From contig NZ_AP028070.1 in the NCBI RefSeq assembly GCF_030297175.1, forward strand, positions 496,001-560,000: a stretch of 64,000 nucleotides of DNA, in the 5' to 3' direction. Shown in pieces: positions 63,908-64,000 of the stretch. The notes under the pieces are model-generated. The model made no database searches. It saw only the letters and a list, made by a program, of their open reading frames with translations, and was not told the origin of the DNA. The DNA comes from Marinobacter sp. LA51. Lineage in GTDB: Bacteria > Pseudomonadota > Gammaproteobacteria > Pseudomonadales > Oleiphilaceae. The stretch's first letter is position 1; each line of letters begins with the position of its first letter. The position numbers and the translations under genes are program-made.

Positions 63908-64000
63908 GATGCTCTGGAGGGCGGATTAATTACTGTTAATAGTATCCTGTTCCCCGCAGCTTTGAAGCCAGGGCCTCACAAGACTGTCGTCTATATCGGC
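63908..64000. other. Non-coding right edge
   Basis: 93 bp upstream of the GTPase gene with no ORF or clear signal; A+T-rich 'TTAATTACTGTTAATAGTAT' (63927-63946) may hold part of its promoter, but I cannot define hexamers. Confidence 0.3.

Overview
The window is a gene-dense, roughly 60% G+C stretch of a gammaproteobacterial chromosome. Gene content, protein style and gene order (trxA, rho, ubiD; hemC-D-X-Y with algR/algZ, argH, cyaA, lptM-lysA-dapF-DUF484-xerC; glnK-amtB with comM; trmB, hemW-rdgB-DUF4426-metW-metX) match the Pseudomonas/Marinobacter lineage. A marine Marinobacter-like bacterium is the best guess, made from memory of synteny and not from a database search. I see no prophage, insertion sequence, CRISPR array, tRNA or rRNA. 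Almost everything is core or lineage-core.

Layout. 1-9.4 kb: tail of an ABC-F ATPase, ppx, trxA, a molybdopterin block (moaB-moeA-moaD-moaE) lying between trxA and rho, rho with a long C-rich leader, a nested palindromic intergenic repeat, then ubiD and a ferredoxin-domain flavin reductase. 9.4-15.5 kb: haem genes hemCDXY followed upstream by the algZ/algR two-component pair. 15.6-31.3 kb: argH, a degenerate GGDEF/EAL protein, cyaA, the lptM-lysA-dapF-DUF484-xerC run, an active-looking diguanylate cyclase, and an orphan periplasmic-sensing histidine kinase. 31.3-44.7 kb is the most accessory part: two unrecognised proteins, a PlpD-like type Vd autotransporter lipase, GntR and AraC regulators, cardiolipin synthase, an orphan 30-residue ORF with its own operator and terminator, an esterase, SMP-30, thioesterase and quinone oxidoreductase genes, a cation/proton antiporter and tcdA.

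44.8-64 kb: an acyl-CoA dehydrogenase, an SDR, an ECF sigma/ChrR anti-sigma pair with a matching autoregulatory promoter, divergent speA/speE, a small conserved protein, glnK-amtB behind a sigma-54 promoter and NtrC-like sites, ubiK, comM, trmB, the operon hemW-rdgB-DUF4426-metW-metX, and a dynamin-like GTPase.

The most unusual item is the stand-alone 30-codon gene at 38161-38253. It has a near-perfect Shine-Dalgarno sequence, a strong intrinsic terminator, and direct TGTCA repeats at 21-bp and 11-bp spacing between it and a divergent AraC-type regulator. Other points worth following are the nested palindrome after rho, the degenerate GGDEF/EAL protein, the two-gene unit of an unknown protein plus PlpD, and the regulatory sites before the ECF sigma gene and glnK.
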